A stretch of 64,000 nt of DNA from an uncultured Halomicronema sp. (GTDB lineage: Bacteria; Cyanobacteriota; Cyanobacteriia; Phormidesmidales; Phormidesmidaceae), in assembly GCA_937899725.1 (NCBI GenBank), contig CALCCA010000114.1, forward strand, positions 33,442-97,441, written 5' to 3'. Of the stretch, positions 1-9,623 are shown in pieces. The position numbers and the translations under genes are program-made. The first letter of the stretch is position 1. Each line of letters opens with the position of its first letter. The notes beneath the pieces were generated by a model, which saw nothing but the letters and a program-made list of their open reading frames with translations, searched no databases and had not been told where the DNA came from.

Positions 1-542
1 AACATTTGCGATTCCTCTGATTCAGAGGGGTAGCCCAAGGTAAAAGACAGAGCAAAGCGATCCATCTGGGCTTCCGGCAGCGGAAATGTGCCCTGATATT
101 CCACCGGGTTTTGGGTCGCAATCACAAAAAATGGCGTCGGCACCGGACGCGACACCCCATCCAAGGTCATCTGATGTTCTTCCATCACCTCTAGCAGGGC
201 GGACTGGGTGCGGGGCGTGGCGCGGTTGATTTCATCCGCTAAAAGTACGTGGGCAAAAATCGGCCCCGGCATAAACTGAAACTCGCCGCTGCTGGGGTTC
301 CAAATATTGGTGCCGGTAATATCAGCAGGCAAGAGATCGGGCGTACACTGCACGCGCTGAAAGGTGCCGTCAATGCAGCGAGCGAGCGACTTAGCCAACA
401 GCGTTTTCCCGACCCCCGGCACATCTTCTAACAGGGCATGCCCACCCGAAAAGAGCGCCACCAGCACCAACCGGATGGCGTCCTCTTTACCGACCACAGT
501 TTTGCCGAGGTTTTCTATCAGCTGATGCACGCGATCGCCCAT
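1..542 (-). CDS. MoxR family AAA+ ATPase (3' part beyond window)
   Basis: AAA+ ATPase of the MoxR type, a chaperone-like family that usually helps assemble or insert cofactors into von Willebrand factor A partner proteins. The frame opens with MGDRVHQLIENLGKTVVGKE. Walker A is seen in GGHALLEDVPGVGKTLLAKS, Walker B in HVLLADEINRATPRTQSALL, and sensor 1 in FFVIATQNPVEYQGTFPLPE, all in the expected order and spacing. About 180 residues are present and the reading frame runs off the left edge, so the lid domain is not visible. The ATG at 542 is chosen because homologs start just before this region. Family assignment is firm; the substrate is unknown. Confidence 0.93.
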   Translation of the reverse strand, partial: MGDRVHQLIENLGKTVVGKEDAIRLVLVALFSGGHALLEDVPGVGKTLLAKSLARCIDGTFQRVQCTPDLLPADITGTNIWNPSSGEFQFMPGPIFAHVLLADEINRATPRTQSALLEVMEEHQMTLDGVSRPVPTPFFVIATQNPVEYQGTFPLPEAQMDRFALSFTLGYPSESEESQM

Positions 543-601
543 ATCCTGGTTCCTTAGGGAGTATGGCCCTATGATGCCCCGCCATCCGTAGAATTGCCCA
601 C

Positions 602-1666
602 TTACAAGATCGCGGCAGCGGCTTCGCAATCGGCCTGAATCTGGGCTTTGAGGCGATCGAGGGACGCAAAGCGCTGCTCGGGTCGGAGGAAGCTTTGGAG
701 GGCGACGGTCAGGGTCTGGCCATAGAGGTTGCCCTGCCAGCCGAGCAGATGCACTTCAATGGCTTGATGTTGGCCATCAACGGTGGGGCGCACGCCCAGA
801 TTCATGACGCCAGGGAGACCCTGGCCTGGGGCGGCTCCCGGCACATCGTAAACCAATACACTGTAGACCCCCGTGCGGGGCAAAAATTTCTCGGGCGGGA
901 GCTGCAGATTCGCCGTGGGAAAACCGAGTGTACGCCCCAACTGTTGCCCTTTGACGACCTGACCAATCAAGCGATAGGGGCGTCCCATCAGCTGCTGCAC
1001 TGGGTCGATATCGCCGGTACACAGAGCTTGGCGAATGCGCGAGCTACTAATGCGATCACCGGCCGATTGAGCGAGATCGACCACCGTGACGCGGGTGCCG
1101 TGTTGAGTCGCTAGCCGTTCTAAGAGGCTGACAGTGCCCGCTCGCTGATGGCCAAACCGAAAGTCTGACCCGACGCTGATGTGTCGGGCCTGTAGGCGCT
1201 CAAGTAAAACTTTTTCGACAAAAACTTCGGGCGGCAGATGGACAAGCTCAGCATTGAAGGGGAGGAGCAACAGTTGGCGAACGCCGAGCTGCTTCATCAG
1301 TGCTGCTTTTTCGGCTAGAGGGGTCAGCCAGGGACGAACTTCGCCGGTAAAGAATTCTTGGGGGTGGGGATAAAACGTCACCACCGTGGGAATCGGCGAC
1401 GGCGACCCCAACGGTAGTTCAGCCGGCGGAGAGGCAGCCTGAAAGTCACAAGGCGCTAGCAAAAAAGGGCAGCGATCGCTGTAGCCTTGCAGGGATGAAA
1501 AGGTGAGTGGTGTGGCTCCCGGTGCGGGCGCGTCAGCGGTCGCTGCGGCGGTCGCTGCCACAATGGGATGGATGACGGTCTGATGGCCAAGGTGCACACC
1601 GTCGAAGTTCCCCAAGGCAATGTCCGTTGGGGTGTGAGCCGTTGATAAGGAAGACGTGATCCACAC
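602..1666 (-). CDS. ribF: Bifunctional riboflavin kinase / FAD synthetase
   Basis: Makes FMN from riboflavin and then FAD from FMN, in the cytosol. The N-terminal nucleotidyltransferase signature GNFDGVHLGHQ is near the start, and VVTFYPHPQEFFTGE follows. The C-terminal flavokinase domain shows LGRTLGFPTANLQLPPEKFL and GVMNLGVRPTVDG. An upstream ATG at 1723 exists, but the GTG at 1666 gives VWITSSL, which matches the usual start of cyanobacterial RibF, so it is preferred. Oddly, about 45 Ala/Pro-rich residues lie between the GHQ motif and VVTF, where the family normally has a short loop; the frame stays open through them. Function is secure, the start less so. Confidence 0.92.
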   Translation of the reverse strand: MWITSSLSTAHTPTDIALGNFDGVHLGHQTVIHPIVAATAAATADAPAPGATPLTFSSLQGYSDRCPFLLAPCDFQAASPPAELPLGSPSPIPTVVTFYPHPQEFFTGEVRPWLTPLAEKAALMKQLGVRQLLLLPFNAELVHLPPEVFVEKVLLERLQARHISVGSDFRFGHQRAGTVSLLERLATQHGTRVTVVDLAQSAGDRISSSRIRQALCTGDIDPVQQLMGRPYRLIGQVVKGQQLGRTLGFPTANLQLPPEKFLPRTGVYSVLVYDVPGAAPGQGLPGVMNLGVRPTVDGQHQAIEVHLLGWQGNLYGQTLTVALQSFLRPEQRFASLDRLKAQIQADCEAAAAIL

Positions 1667-1802
1667 GTTTACATTTTGACACAATCCGGCACAGACGCCA
1701 GCCGTCTTGAGCCAGTAGGCCACAAAGTCACTCTGACAGGCACAGGCATTGATGTTGGTGCTGTCATGGCCGGGGCTCTACAGCGCAATCGCGTGATCTG
1801 AG

Positions 1803-2678
1803 CTAAACCACAATTGCCGGTTCAGGGGCCGACATTAGGTCAATGACCATGCCCTCTTTAGCCACCACGCTATTGGGAAACTGCTCTGCCGTATCCTGCG
1901 CGACTTCATCCATAAAGTCGTCATTATGCAGCGGGTCATGGTGAAAAATGACTAGCTGCTTAACATTAGCCGCCTTCGCAATTTTGACCGCCTCTTGCCA
2001 GGTCGAATGGCCCCAGCCGACCTTGCTCGACTTTTCGTTGTGGTACTCGTTATCGGTGTAGGTGGAGTCGTAGATCATGACGTCGGCATCGCGTGACAGC
2101 CACAGCACGTTCTCATCCAACCGGTCGGGAAAATGTTCGGTATCGGTGATGTAAGCAGCCGTTTTGCCATTCCAACTGACCCGATAGCCGACGGCTTCGC
2201 CAGGGTGGTTGAGCAAGGTGTTTTCAACCTTGACGTCGCCAACCTTCACAGTTTCGCCGACATCAATGTCGCAGAATTTCATGTCGGCTCCCATGATCTG
2301 CAGCGGCACGGGGAAGTTGGGGTGTAGCATTTGGTCATTGAGGCGCTGCTCAATGGTGGAGCCGTTGGGAGCGATCGCCCCATAGATATTGATCTTGTTG
2401 CCGGGCACAAAGGCCGGCACAAAGAACGGAAAGCCTTGAATGTGATCCCAATGGGAATGCGTAAAGAACATCGTCGCATCCATCGGCATCTCAGACAGCA
2501 ATTTCAAGCCCAGCTCGCGCAGGCCCGTGCCGCCGTCAAAGACCAATAAGTTGCCGCCAACGCGCATCTCAATACAAGACGTGTTGCCGCCGTAGCGAAC
2601 AGTATGGGAGCCTGGGCAGGCAATGCTGCCCCTAACTCCCCAGAAGCGGATCAAAAACTGGTTCTCTGTATCAGACAT
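1803..2678 (-). CDS. MBL-fold metal-dependent hydrolase
   Basis: Metallo-beta-lactamase fold hydrolase of 291 residues. The zinc signature HxHxDH is present as H74-S-H76-W-D78-H79. The N-terminus (FLIRFWGVRGSIACPG, then RYGGNTSCIE) is typical of the cyclic-nucleotide phosphodiesterase / RNase Z-like branch of the superfamily. Further metal ligands are plausible at TDTEHFPD and in the C-terminal FHHDPLHND stretch. There is no signal peptide, so it is probably cytosolic. It lies on the same strand as ribF and surE but with gaps of more than 130 bases, so an operon is not implied. The substrate cannot be inferred. Confidence 0.88.
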   Translation of the reverse strand: MSDTENQFLIRFWGVRGSIACPGSHTVRYGGNTSCIEMRVGGNLLVFDGGTGLRELGLKLLSEMPMDATMFFTHSHWDHIQGFPFFVPAFVPGNKINIYGAIAPNGSTIEQRLNDQMLHPNFPVPLQIMGADMKFCDIDVGETVKVGDVKVENTLLNHPGEAVGYRVSWNGKTAAYITDTEHFPDRLDENVLWLSRDADVMIYDSTYTDNEYHNEKSSKVGWGHSTWQEAVKIAKAANVKQLVIFHHDPLHNDDFMDEVAQDTAEQFPNSVVAKEGMVIDLMSAPEPAIVV

Positions 2679-2869
2679 GAGTGTGCTGCTGCAAAATTGG
2701 CGAGTCGCTACGGAATATGCCCCGACGCTGACGATTAATATCCCTAATAGTATGGAAAATATTTAAAACTAACTTCTTCAAAGTGTTGCCCCAACATAAT
2801 TCTATCTACTGTGTTTGTGGTGAATCTTTACAAAGTCTCAAAAACCGGCTGCCAGGATTCTTCTGACTC

Positions 2870-3754
2870 TTATGGTTTCATCTCAGAGCCCAGCTGATCA
2901 GGATGATGCAAGGGGCGATCGCCCTGCGATTGCCATGCTTGCAATTGCCCAATGCCCAGAGGGGACGTCAGATTGTAGTGCAGTGGGGTCAAGGTGATGA
3001 GATTTTGACGAATGGCGACCACATCAATGGGGACGTTCTTTAAGGTACCAAACTCCGATAATCGCTGCAGTTGCTCTGACAGTAATTGATAGCTGTCTTC
3101 CTGGTGAGCCACCTCTTCTAAGACTTCTCCAGCGAGCCAGTAGTAGGTTTTACCGCGTGGGTCAATGCGCTTTTCAAACAGATCCACGTAGCGGCGCACG
3201 CCTTGACGGGCAATCACGCTGCCCTGAATGTCGGTAGCCGTCACCGCCGGAATATTGACGTTGAGCAACAGCGGTTGGGGAAATGGCTGGTGCGTCAGGG
3301 TGTCAAGCAGCGTCTGCGCAAACTGGGCAGCGGGTTGGAAATGCTCTGAGGTAAAACTGTTGAGGCTCAATGCGATCGCCGGAATGCCCTCAATCAGCCC
3401 TTCCATCGCTGCCGAAACGGTGCCGGAATATAAGACGTCGGTGCCCAGATTGGCGCCGTGGTTGATGCCCGACAGCACCATATCGGGCGGCTCTGGCAAA
3501 ATGGCCCCGAGCGCTAGCTTGACACAATCTGCCGGGGTGCCAGAACAGGCCCAGGCGGCTACAGCCGGGTGAAAAACCCCTTCGACCGCCTCGGCGCGAA
3601 TGGGCTTATGTAGCGTCAAGCCATGTCCTGTGGCTGACCGTTCGCGATCAGGACAGACGACTGCCACCTGATGGCCAGCGGCGGCCAGGGTATCGGCCAG
3701 GGTGCGAATGCCCGTGGCGAAGACACCGTCGTCGTTGCTAATGAGCAGTTTCAT
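2870..3754 (-). CDS. surE: 5'/3'-nucleotidase SurE
   Basis: Metal-dependent nucleoside monophosphate phosphatase. [20 protein letters not shown] carries the D8-D9 metal ligands, followed by [18 protein letters not shown] and [20 protein letters not shown], all classic SurE motifs. At 294 residues it is slightly longer than the usual ~250; the extra residues are a C-terminal tail after [13 protein letters not shown]. It starts at ATG 3754, and the gene divergently upstream is pheS, about 300 bases away. Identification is confident. Confidence 0.95.
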   Translation of the reverse strand: MKLLISNDDGVFATGIRTLADTLAAAGHQVAVVCPDRERSATGHGLTLHKPIRAEAVEGVFHPAVAAWACSGTPADCVKLALGAILPEPPDMVLSGINHGANLGTDVLYSGTVSAAMEGLIEGIPAIALSLNSFTSEHFQPAAQFAQTLLDTLTHQPFPQPLLLNVNIPAVTATDIQGSVIARQGVRRYVDLFEKRIDPRGKTYYWLAGEVLEEVAHQEDSYQLLSEQLQRLSEFGTLKNVPIDVVAIRQNLITLTPLHYNLTSPLGIGQLQAWQSQGDRPLHHPDQLGSEMKP

Positions 3755-4061
3755 AAGATTCCGGTTAGGCCACTGTAAAGCAGCGCAGTTTAAGAGTGAT
3801 TATCTTAAACCTTGGCTAATATTGCCGACTCTAGCGCTGGTCTGAGGGTTCCCATTTGCAGCCTGCGCGCTGCGCGATCGCGGCTCCCATAGATTAAAGT
3901 AAAGATGTTCTTATTCTGATTTCCCATTGCGGGAGAACGTCTAGCACCGGTTGCGTTCAGGTTTTAGTCAAAGCTGCGCGGCGCGGCCTGGCTTGAAGAG
4001 AACGCGCTGTGATTCGTTCTCGGCTTCCTTCTCCCTATCGCCATCATTTAAGTCTTTTGGT

Positions 4062-5063
4062 ATGTCTGAACCCTCGATTGATTTAGAATCTGAGCTGCAA
4101 TCTCTACAAGCCGCTGGCGCAGCCGCGATCGCCCAGGCGACCGACCGGGAATCTTTAGAGAAAATTCGCCTGGATTATCTCGGTAAAAAGGGCAAAGTTT
4201 CTAAGGTTTTGGGCGGCATGGGCAAGCTGCCCGCCGCCGATCGCCCCCGCATTGGTGCGTTAGCCAATCAGGTCAAAGAGGCGATTCAAACCCGGTTAGA
4301 AGCGGGCAAGGCTGACTTTCAGCAGGCTGCTATCAATGCTCAGCTGGCGGCAGAAACGCTGGACGTGACGATGCCGGGCGTTTTCGCTGCTCAGGGCCGG
4401 GTGCACCCGATTAATAGCATCATTGACCAAATCACCGAAATCTTTGTCGGCCTTGGTTACACCGTCGCGGGTGGGCCAGAAATTGAGTCCGACTATTACA
4501 ACTTTGAGGCGCTCAACTTTTTGCCCGATCACCCTGCTCGAGACATGCAGGATACGCTCTATCTGCCCAATGGTGACCTGCTGCGCACCCACACCTCTAA
4601 CGTGCAAATTCGCTACATGAAAGAGCATGAGCCGCCCTGTCGGGTGTTAGCTGCTGGGCGCTGCTACCGGCGCGATACGGTCGATGCGACCCATGCTGCG
4701 GTGTTTCACCAGATTGAATTTTTTGCGATTGATAAAGGCATTACCTTTACCGATCTGCGGGGCACGATTCGGGCGTTTATTGACGCTTTGTTTGGTGATA
4801 TTCCCATTCGCTTTCGGCCCAGTTTCTTTCCGTTTACAGAGCCTTCGGCTGAGGTCGATGTTGAGTGGAACGGCCAATGGCTAGAAGTGCTGGGCTGCGG
4901 CATGATCGACCCCAACGTCATGCAAGCCGTCGGCTATGACCCGGAGGTCTACACGGGCTTTGCCGCTGGCCTGGGCGTTGAGCGCCTAGCGATGGTGCAG
5001 CATGAAATTGATGATATTCGCCGCCTTTACAGCAGTGACTTACGATTTTTGCAGCAGTTTTAA
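4062..5063 (+). CDS. pheS: Phenylalanyl-tRNA synthetase alpha subunit
   Basis: Charges tRNA-Phe as the catalytic alpha subunit of the alpha2-beta2 enzyme. The N-terminal coiled-coil region ([20 protein letters not shown]) is followed by the class II catalytic core: motif 2 around [18 protein letters not shown], the substrate region [17 protein letters not shown], and motif 3 in [18 protein letters not shown]. The ATG at 4062 ([12 protein letters not shown]) gives 333 residues, the family norm; an in-frame upstream start at 3951 would add 37 residues of low-complexity sequence and is rejected. pheT is not adjacent, as is usual in cyanobacteria. Confidence 0.97.
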   Translation: MSEPSIDLESELQSLQAAGAAAIAQATDRESLEKIRLDYLGKKGKVSKVLGGMGKLPAADRPRIGALANQVKEAIQTRLEAGKADFQQAAINAQLAAETLDVTMPGVFAAQGRVHPINSIIDQITEIFVGLGYTVAGGPEIESDYYNFEALNFLPDHPARDMQDTLYLPNGDLLRTHTSNVQIRYMKEHEPPCRVLAAGRCYRRDTVDATHAAVFHQIEFFAIDKGITFTDLRGTIRAFIDALFGDIPIRFRPSFFPFTEPSAEVDVEWNGQWLEVLGCGMIDPNVMQAVGYDPEVYTGFAAGLGVERLAMVQHEIDDIRRLYSSDLRFLQQF

Positions 5064-5154
5064 GGCTACCTAAACGCTCAACTGGTTGATCGGGGACTGT
5101 TGGCCGATTGTCAGTGAGGGCAGCACCTGCTGGACACCGTCTTCCACGATGGCA

Positions 5155-5856
5155 TCACGACTTCGATGCGGATGACGTTTGTTCGGCAATGATGGTGACC
5201 GCTGCCTGCAGATTATCGACAATAAAGTCAGGATTGTAAGCCGCTAGCCGATCGCGATCGCGAATGCCGCTCAGCACCGCAATCATCGGCAAGTTGTGGG
5301 CCTTGGCGGCCTCAATATCCGCTTCCGTATCACCGACCATCCAGGTTTCTGAAACGGGTGAAAGTTCGGCCAGGGCTTCGCCCACCAGCCGCGTCTTCTC
5401 AATTACGTCATGGCTTTTGACATATTGATCGGGCAAGCAGTAACGCACCTGAGGGGGGAAAAAATGCTCTAGCGCGTATTGTGACAGCGCAAACCCCAAG
5501 GCATATTGCCGCCGCATCGTCACCACGGCTAGATGCTCAGTGAGGTGCTGAATGCGTTGCAAAGCCTCAACCGCATGGGTGACGGGGCAATCATATTTGA
5601 GGTAGGCGCGATTGTGCACCATCTCTCGCCGCAGCAGGGCAAATCGCCGCGCCTGGTCATCATGCAGCCCAGAGATCCCGCCAATTTGACGCTCTGGCAC
5701 CTGCGCTCGCTTGAGTCGCCAAAACTCCCGCTTGGGTAGCTGAGTCACCGCCTGCCCCGGCTCGCGCGCGGCCTCAAGGCAGTACTGGTAAACCTGGTAA
5801 TACCGCTCTGACACATCCATGATAGGACCGTCAAAATCGGTGAAAATGCGCAACAT
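5155..5856 (-). CDS. HAD family hydrolase
   Basis: Haloacid-dehalogenase superfamily phosphatase. Motif I is IFTDFDGPIMD at the N-terminus, with the nucleophile and acid aspartates two residues apart; a T in VVTMRRQ fits motif II, and VGDTEADIEAAKAHN is motif IV. The alpha-helical cap between motifs I and II puts it in the phosphoglycolate phosphatase-like subgroup I. ATG 5856 is chosen over the TTG at 5865. 233 residues, cytosolic. It converges on pheS with about 90 bases between them. The substrate is not predictable from sequence. Confidence 0.87.
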   Translation of the reverse strand: MLRIFTDFDGPIMDVSERYYQVYQYCLEAAREPGQAVTQLPKREFWRLKRAQVPERQIGGISGLHDDQARRFALLRREMVHNRAYLKYDCPVTHAVEALQRIQHLTEHLAVVTMRRQYALGFALSQYALEHFFPPQVRYCLPDQYVKSHDVIEKTRLVGEALAELSPVSETWMVGDTEADIEAAKAHNLPMIAVLSGIRDRDRLAAYNPDFIVDNLQAAVTIIAEQTSSASKS

Positions 5857-5869
5857 GTTCAGCAAATAG

Positions 5870-6115
5870 CCTCAAAGCGGAAAAGGGTCAGACAAGATCG
5901 CAACAGGCTACGCCAATGAAGAATTATTAAGGGAGACCCTCACTTATCTTGCCACTTTGTCAGACTACGCGGTTGGCGATTCGGTGGTTTGGGTAAATCT
6001 GTTAGCCATCGAGCCTAGTGGTTATCGAGTGAGTCAACCCCATTTATTCAATAACTGGACTCAAGCCCCAAAGAATGACGCTCGATCACGCGGCGTGTTT
6101 GATTATCCCTCTTAA
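5870..6115 (+). other. Open frame of 81 codons without a start codon, followed by a terminator-like hairpin
   Basis: Between the TAG at 5867-5869 and the TAA at 6113-6115 there is a continuous frame with protein-like composition (for example YANEELLRETLTYLATLSD and VGDSVVWVNLLAIEPSGY). It has no ATG or GTG near its beginning; the first TTG leaves only about 40 residues. It is directly followed by a hairpin and T-run at 6118-6147. It may be the 3' remnant of a gene whose 5' end was lost. No family is recognised. Confidence 0.3.
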
Positions 6116-6117
6116 CC

Positions 6118-6147
6118 GCACCTACTTGGGCAAGGCGAGGTGCTTTT
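6118..6147 (+). terminator. Candidate intrinsic terminator
   Basis: GCACCT (6118-6123) pairs with AGGTGC (6138-6143), followed by TTTT. It sits three bases after the stop of the start-less open frame and about 50 bases before the DUF2854 gene. Confidence 0.4.
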
Positions 6148-6196
6148 GTTCTAGACAGAACGATACAATTTACCCAGTAAAACCGAGTAAAAAATC

Positions 6197-6769
6197 ATGT
6201 TTCGGAAGATATCCCTCGGGAATGTCCTGCTGACTGTCGGTGGCATTCTGACAGTTGTTGGGTTTGTGGCTTATTTTCAAGACAATTCCACCCTCAACTT
6301 AGTAGGCTTTTTCTACGGTATTCCGGTGTTGCTGGGCGGACTCGCGTTGCGCGCCTCTGAACTAGAACCGGCCATCTATTCACAAGCTACGACGCCTGCA
6401 GTGGTCGCCCTGCGCGAACAGCAAGCCACGCCGACCCAAAAGCAGGTGCGCAGCGACGTCACGCGCTATCGCTATGGGCAAGACGCTCACCTCGATGAAG
6501 TTCTGGAACGGCTCGGGCTCGCCCCTTCCGACGAAGAGCGCCCTGAGTTAGTGGCCGTCCGTGAAGAAGACATTGATGGCGCCTATGCCTTAGTGCTGGA
6601 GTTTGAATCTGCTTTGATGCCAACTGCTAAATGGCTTGAGAAGCAGGAGAAAATCGAAAAGTTCTTTGGCCCTGATATTCGCGCCGACATTTGTGAACCG
6701 CAGGAACATCGGGTCGATTTGGCTCTCATCGCAGTGGCGACTCCTGAACCGGTGGAAGCGGCCTTGTAA
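6197..6769 (+). CDS. DUF2854 domain-containing membrane protein
   Basis: Conserved protein of oxygenic phototrophs (DUF2854). The 190-residue protein opens with two hydrophobic segments, VLLTVGGILTVVGFVAYF and LVGFFYGIPVLLGGLALRA, then has a soluble domain rich in acidic residues (RYGQDAHLDEVLERLGLAPS, then EKFFGPDIRADI). The membrane hairpin followed by a soluble tail suggests a thylakoid- or plasma-membrane-anchored protein. The biochemical role is unknown. It stands alone, with a gene-poor stretch of more than 1.2 kb after it. Confidence 0.85.
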   Translation: MFRKISLGNVLLTVGGILTVVGFVAYFQDNSTLNLVGFFYGIPVLLGGLALRASELEPAIYSQATTPAVVALREQQATPTQKQVRSDVTRYRYGQDAHLDEVLERLGLAPSDEERPELVAVREEDIDGAYALVLEFESALMPTAKWLEKQEKIEKFFGPDIRADICEPQEHRVDLALIAVATPEPVEAAL

Positions 6770-8007
6770 GGGATGCTGCAGCTGGTTAATCAACTTGCAC
6801 CAAAGTGACGGGCTCTGGCTGCGTGAATATCGGCGCGATCGCATCTTAGGCGAGCGCGCCACGGTTGACTGCTTCTTGGGGGAATCGCTCTGAATCTGCC
6901 TGCCGCTTTTCCTAATTGTTGGTGAGTCGGGGCCGGTTAATGCTGTGTGGCGCTTTTTCAAGGGGGGTGTCTGGAAATATCGCCTGACTTTGGTGAGAGG
7001 CCCGCAGCTCAGTAATGTTGATATCGCGACTAGGAAAACTGATGGCAATACAACAGACTTTTGCTGTGAACCAGGTTAATTCATGTCTGGTTGGATAGAG
7101 CGTGCAGCTTAATTCGACCTCTGGTTCGTTAGCACTTTTGCTGATTTGTCTATTCAGTAAATATCAAGTTTCGTAGATTTTTAGACAGTACTGAAATTAT
7201 CCTTAAAGGCGGAATTAAATCTCAATAGGCCGTCGGCGATGTGGAGTGTTGGCGCAGCTATGCCGACGAAATTAGCTAAGGCACTACCGTAAACTAAGCG
7301 ATTGCTCCAGCCACAGTAGATACCCTGCGGTTAGGGGCAGCCCTACGACATGGAGTGGGCGGAGTATTCTGCCAGACGAGCCAGGTCTACGAGGCTGAAA
7401 ATTCTGCCATATGGTGCTTTCAGCCATCCGTGGTGACCTCCTCAAACGGTGGCTGACGATCGGGTGAAAACCAAGACTGGGAATTAAGCAGACATTTGAA
7501 CTGGGATACTGAAAATTCATCATGCTAATTTTCAAAGCACTTAATATGAAGAAATGTATTGGCGAAAGTGACCATATTTAAAAGCAAAGGGTTCGATAAA
7601 TATCTCGCTTGAAAAAGTGCGAGCAAACAAAAAGATAAAGTAAAAATGCTTTTGTCGATACAGTCTTTTGGCGACGAAACTGGCGAAATACCTATAGCAG
7701 CAGATCGCTGTATGGGAAATGTTCATCGAGCTTGACATCTATTCCAGTAGTTGCACTGCGGCGAGTCTATTCATCGCCTTAAGGCGGGCTGGAAATAGTG
7801 CTGTAAGGCTTGACGCTGTCGATATAGACGGCATTGGATTTGAGCATTCAGATCCTAGACAATGGGTTAAGTTGCGCAGTGCAATGCACCCGTTCCTACC
7901 ATTGGGCTGATCCCATGCTTCGCATCAGCTCGCTACTGCGAGTCTTCGGGCCCGCCATCCGTTGCTCCTTTCTATTGGTTAGAAAACTCGTTTGAGGAGG
8001 CTCGTTT
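6770..8007. other. Long region without convincing genes
   Basis: About 1.24 kb between the DUF2854 gene and cysK. Short open frames occur on both strands (for example 7284-7535 and 7541-7738, minus), but their translations are low in coding character and match nothing I recognise. Base composition drops to AT-rich between about 7,490 and 7,740. No tRNA, rRNA or clear repeat was found. The cysK promoter should lie in the last 150 bases. Confidence 0.5.
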
Positions 8008-9009
8008 ATGCACGTTGCAAAAGATATTACTCAACTCATTGGCCGCACGCCGCTGGTGCAGCTCAATCGCATTCCTCAGGCAGAGGGCTGCCAAGCGCAG
8101 ATTTTGGTCAAGCTAGAGGGTATGAATCCCGCTGCCTCGGTAAAAGATCGCATTGGGGCCAACATGGTGCATGCGGCGGAGGTGGCGGGCACGATTACCC
8201 CGGCTGAGACCGTGCTGGTAGAGCCGACCTCGGGCAACACGGGTATTGCGCTGGCCATGGTGGCGGCGGCTAAGGGCTATCGGCTGATTCTCACGATGCC
8301 CGAGACGATGAGTCAAGAGCGTCGCGCCATGCTCAAAGCCTACGGGGCGGAACTGGTGCTCACCCCCGGCAACCTGGGGATGAAAGGGGCGATCGCCCAA
8401 GCCCAAGCCCTGGTTGATCAACTCCCCAATGCCTTTATGCCGCAGCAGTTTGAGAATGCAGCGAATCCGCAAATTCACCGCGAAACCACGGCTGAGGAGA
8501 TTTGGGCCGACACGGATGGGTTGGTCGATATCGTCGTCGCGGGTGTGGGCACCGGCGGCACCATCACGGGACTTGCCGATGCGCTGAAGTCGCGGAAATC
8601 CGACTTGCAGGCGATCGCCGTCGAACCCACGAGCAGTCCCGTATTGTCTGGTGGCGATCCCGGCCCTCATAAGATTCAGGGGATCGGCGCGGGCTTTGTG
8701 CCCGGCGTGCTGCAGGTCGATCTGATCGACGAGGTGGTCACGGTAACCGATGCCGATGCGATCGCCTACAGTCGTCGCCTAGCCCGAGAAGAAGGCTTGC
8801 TGTCCGGTATTTCCACCGGGGCGGCGTTAGCAGCGGCGATCACCGTCGGTCAACGTCCCGAAAATGCTGACAAGCTGATTGTCATGATTCAGCCCAGCTT
8901 TGGTGAACGGTACCTCAGTACGGTGCTGTTCAAAGATCTAGAGCCGGCCTATCCTTCCCTGGTGCCTGACAGTCTTCCGGCTCAATATCAGCCCAGTTCC
9001 ACCTCTTGA
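8008..9009 (+). CDS. cysK: Cysteine synthase A (O-acetylserine sulfhydrylase)
   Basis: PLP enzyme that makes cysteine from O-acetylserine and sulfide. The Schiff-base lysine is K46 in [11 protein letters not shown]. The phosphate and substrate loop [14 protein letters not shown] and the glycine-rich [15 protein letters not shown] follow in the right order, then [19 protein letters not shown] and [13 protein letters not shown]. 333 residues, within the family range. GAGGAGG lies 9-14 bases before the ATG, a strong ribosome binding site. Cysteine synthase A is preferred over the cystathionine synthase or CysM types from the motifs. Confidence 0.95.
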   Translation: MHVAKDITQLIGRTPLVQLNRIPQAEGCQAQILVKLEGMNPAASVKDRIGANMVHAAEVAGTITPAETVLVEPTSGNTGIALAMVAAAKGYRLILTMPETMSQERRAMLKAYGAELVLTPGNLGMKGAIAQAQALVDQLPNAFMPQQFENAANPQIHRETTAEEIWADTDGLVDIVVAGVGTGGTITGLADALKSRKSDLQAIAVEPTSSPVLSGGDPGPHKIQGIGAGFVPGVLQVDLIDEVVTVTDADAIAYSRRLAREEGLLSGISTGAALAAAITVGQRPENADKLIVMIQPSFGERYLSTVLFKDLEPAYPSLVPDSLPAQYQPSSTS

Positions 9010-9127
9010 AGCGGCGGCGCTGAAATCATCCTTGCCAGACCAGCAACCTAACCTGCAGGGGTTTGGCAGCGTCAAACTCCACCGATCTGCCCATTATTTC
9101 TGAAAAATTCCCTCACCTCCCCTAGCC

Positions 9128-9412
9128 ATGACAGAAACTACCCCCAATCCTGCTGCGCCCACGCCACGTCAAACTCGCTATTTTGCCTTGGTTGATCGTT
9201 TGTTGGCCTGCCCCAATGGCGAAGAACCCGAGATTCTCAATGCTGAATCTGATCTGCTCGACGCCGAGTTTGTGCAGGTGTTAATGCAAACGGCCAGCTA
9301 CTTTGCCCATCAAGACAATGGTGACGCCGCTAAATTTTTGATTTTCATCGCCCGCGAACTCAGTCACCAGTTGGGGCTCTATCCCCAAGCGCCCGCGCAA
9401 CCCCAGTCTTGA
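9128..9412 (+). CDS. Small conserved cyanobacterial protein
   Basis: 94-residue soluble protein of unknown function. A proline/threonine-rich N-terminus is followed by YFALVDRLLACPNGEEPEIL and EFVQVLMQTASYFAHQDNGD. This segment recalls a short helical module (LLxCPxGEE...LxxxxLVQVMxQ) found at the N-termini of cyanobacterial TPR and CHAT proteins, here on its own; that comparison is from memory and unverified. It lies 118 bases after cysK on the same strand and is followed by a good intrinsic terminator, so it may be the last gene of a cysK transcript. Confidence 0.6.
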   Translation: MTETTPNPAAPTPRQTRYFALVDRLLACPNGEEPEILNAESDLLDAEFVQVLMQTASYFAHQDNGDAAKFLIFIARELSHQLGLYPQAPAQPQS

Positions 9413-9450
9413 TCGCTGTCGCTTATCCACCTTTCTAGAACTCAGCGACA

Positions 9451-9476
9451 AGGCCGCTCCCCCGCTGTCGTGGCCT
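9451..9476 (+). terminator. Intrinsic terminator after the 9128-9412 gene
   Basis: AGGCC (9451) pairs with GGCCT (ending 9476) across a 16-base loop that may itself fold, followed by CTTTTATT. It separates the preceding gene from modA. Confidence 0.55.
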
Positions 9477-9623
9477 CTTTTATTAAGGGGGCTCTGGCCA
9501 ATTTGAACTGGGATGTTCCCCTTTTCCTAAGCGCAGCCATGCCCGAGGGGCTTTAAGGGGATTGAGGGGGACAAAGCATGACTGATGTATAAGCCGTAGC
9601 AACCCTGACCCTGAGGTGTCTCG

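Noticed and set aside
695..1114. 139-codon plus-strand frame inside ribF
   Set aside because: Lies wholly within a well-supported gene on the other strand and has no family resemblance.
3951..4061. N-terminal extension of PheS
   Set aside because: Extra residues are low-complexity and absent from the family; the ATG at 4062 gives the standard length.
7284..7738. Two adjacent minus-strand open frames upstream of cysK
   Set aside because: Translations have no domain character, no translation signals are seen, and their frames do not join into one gene.
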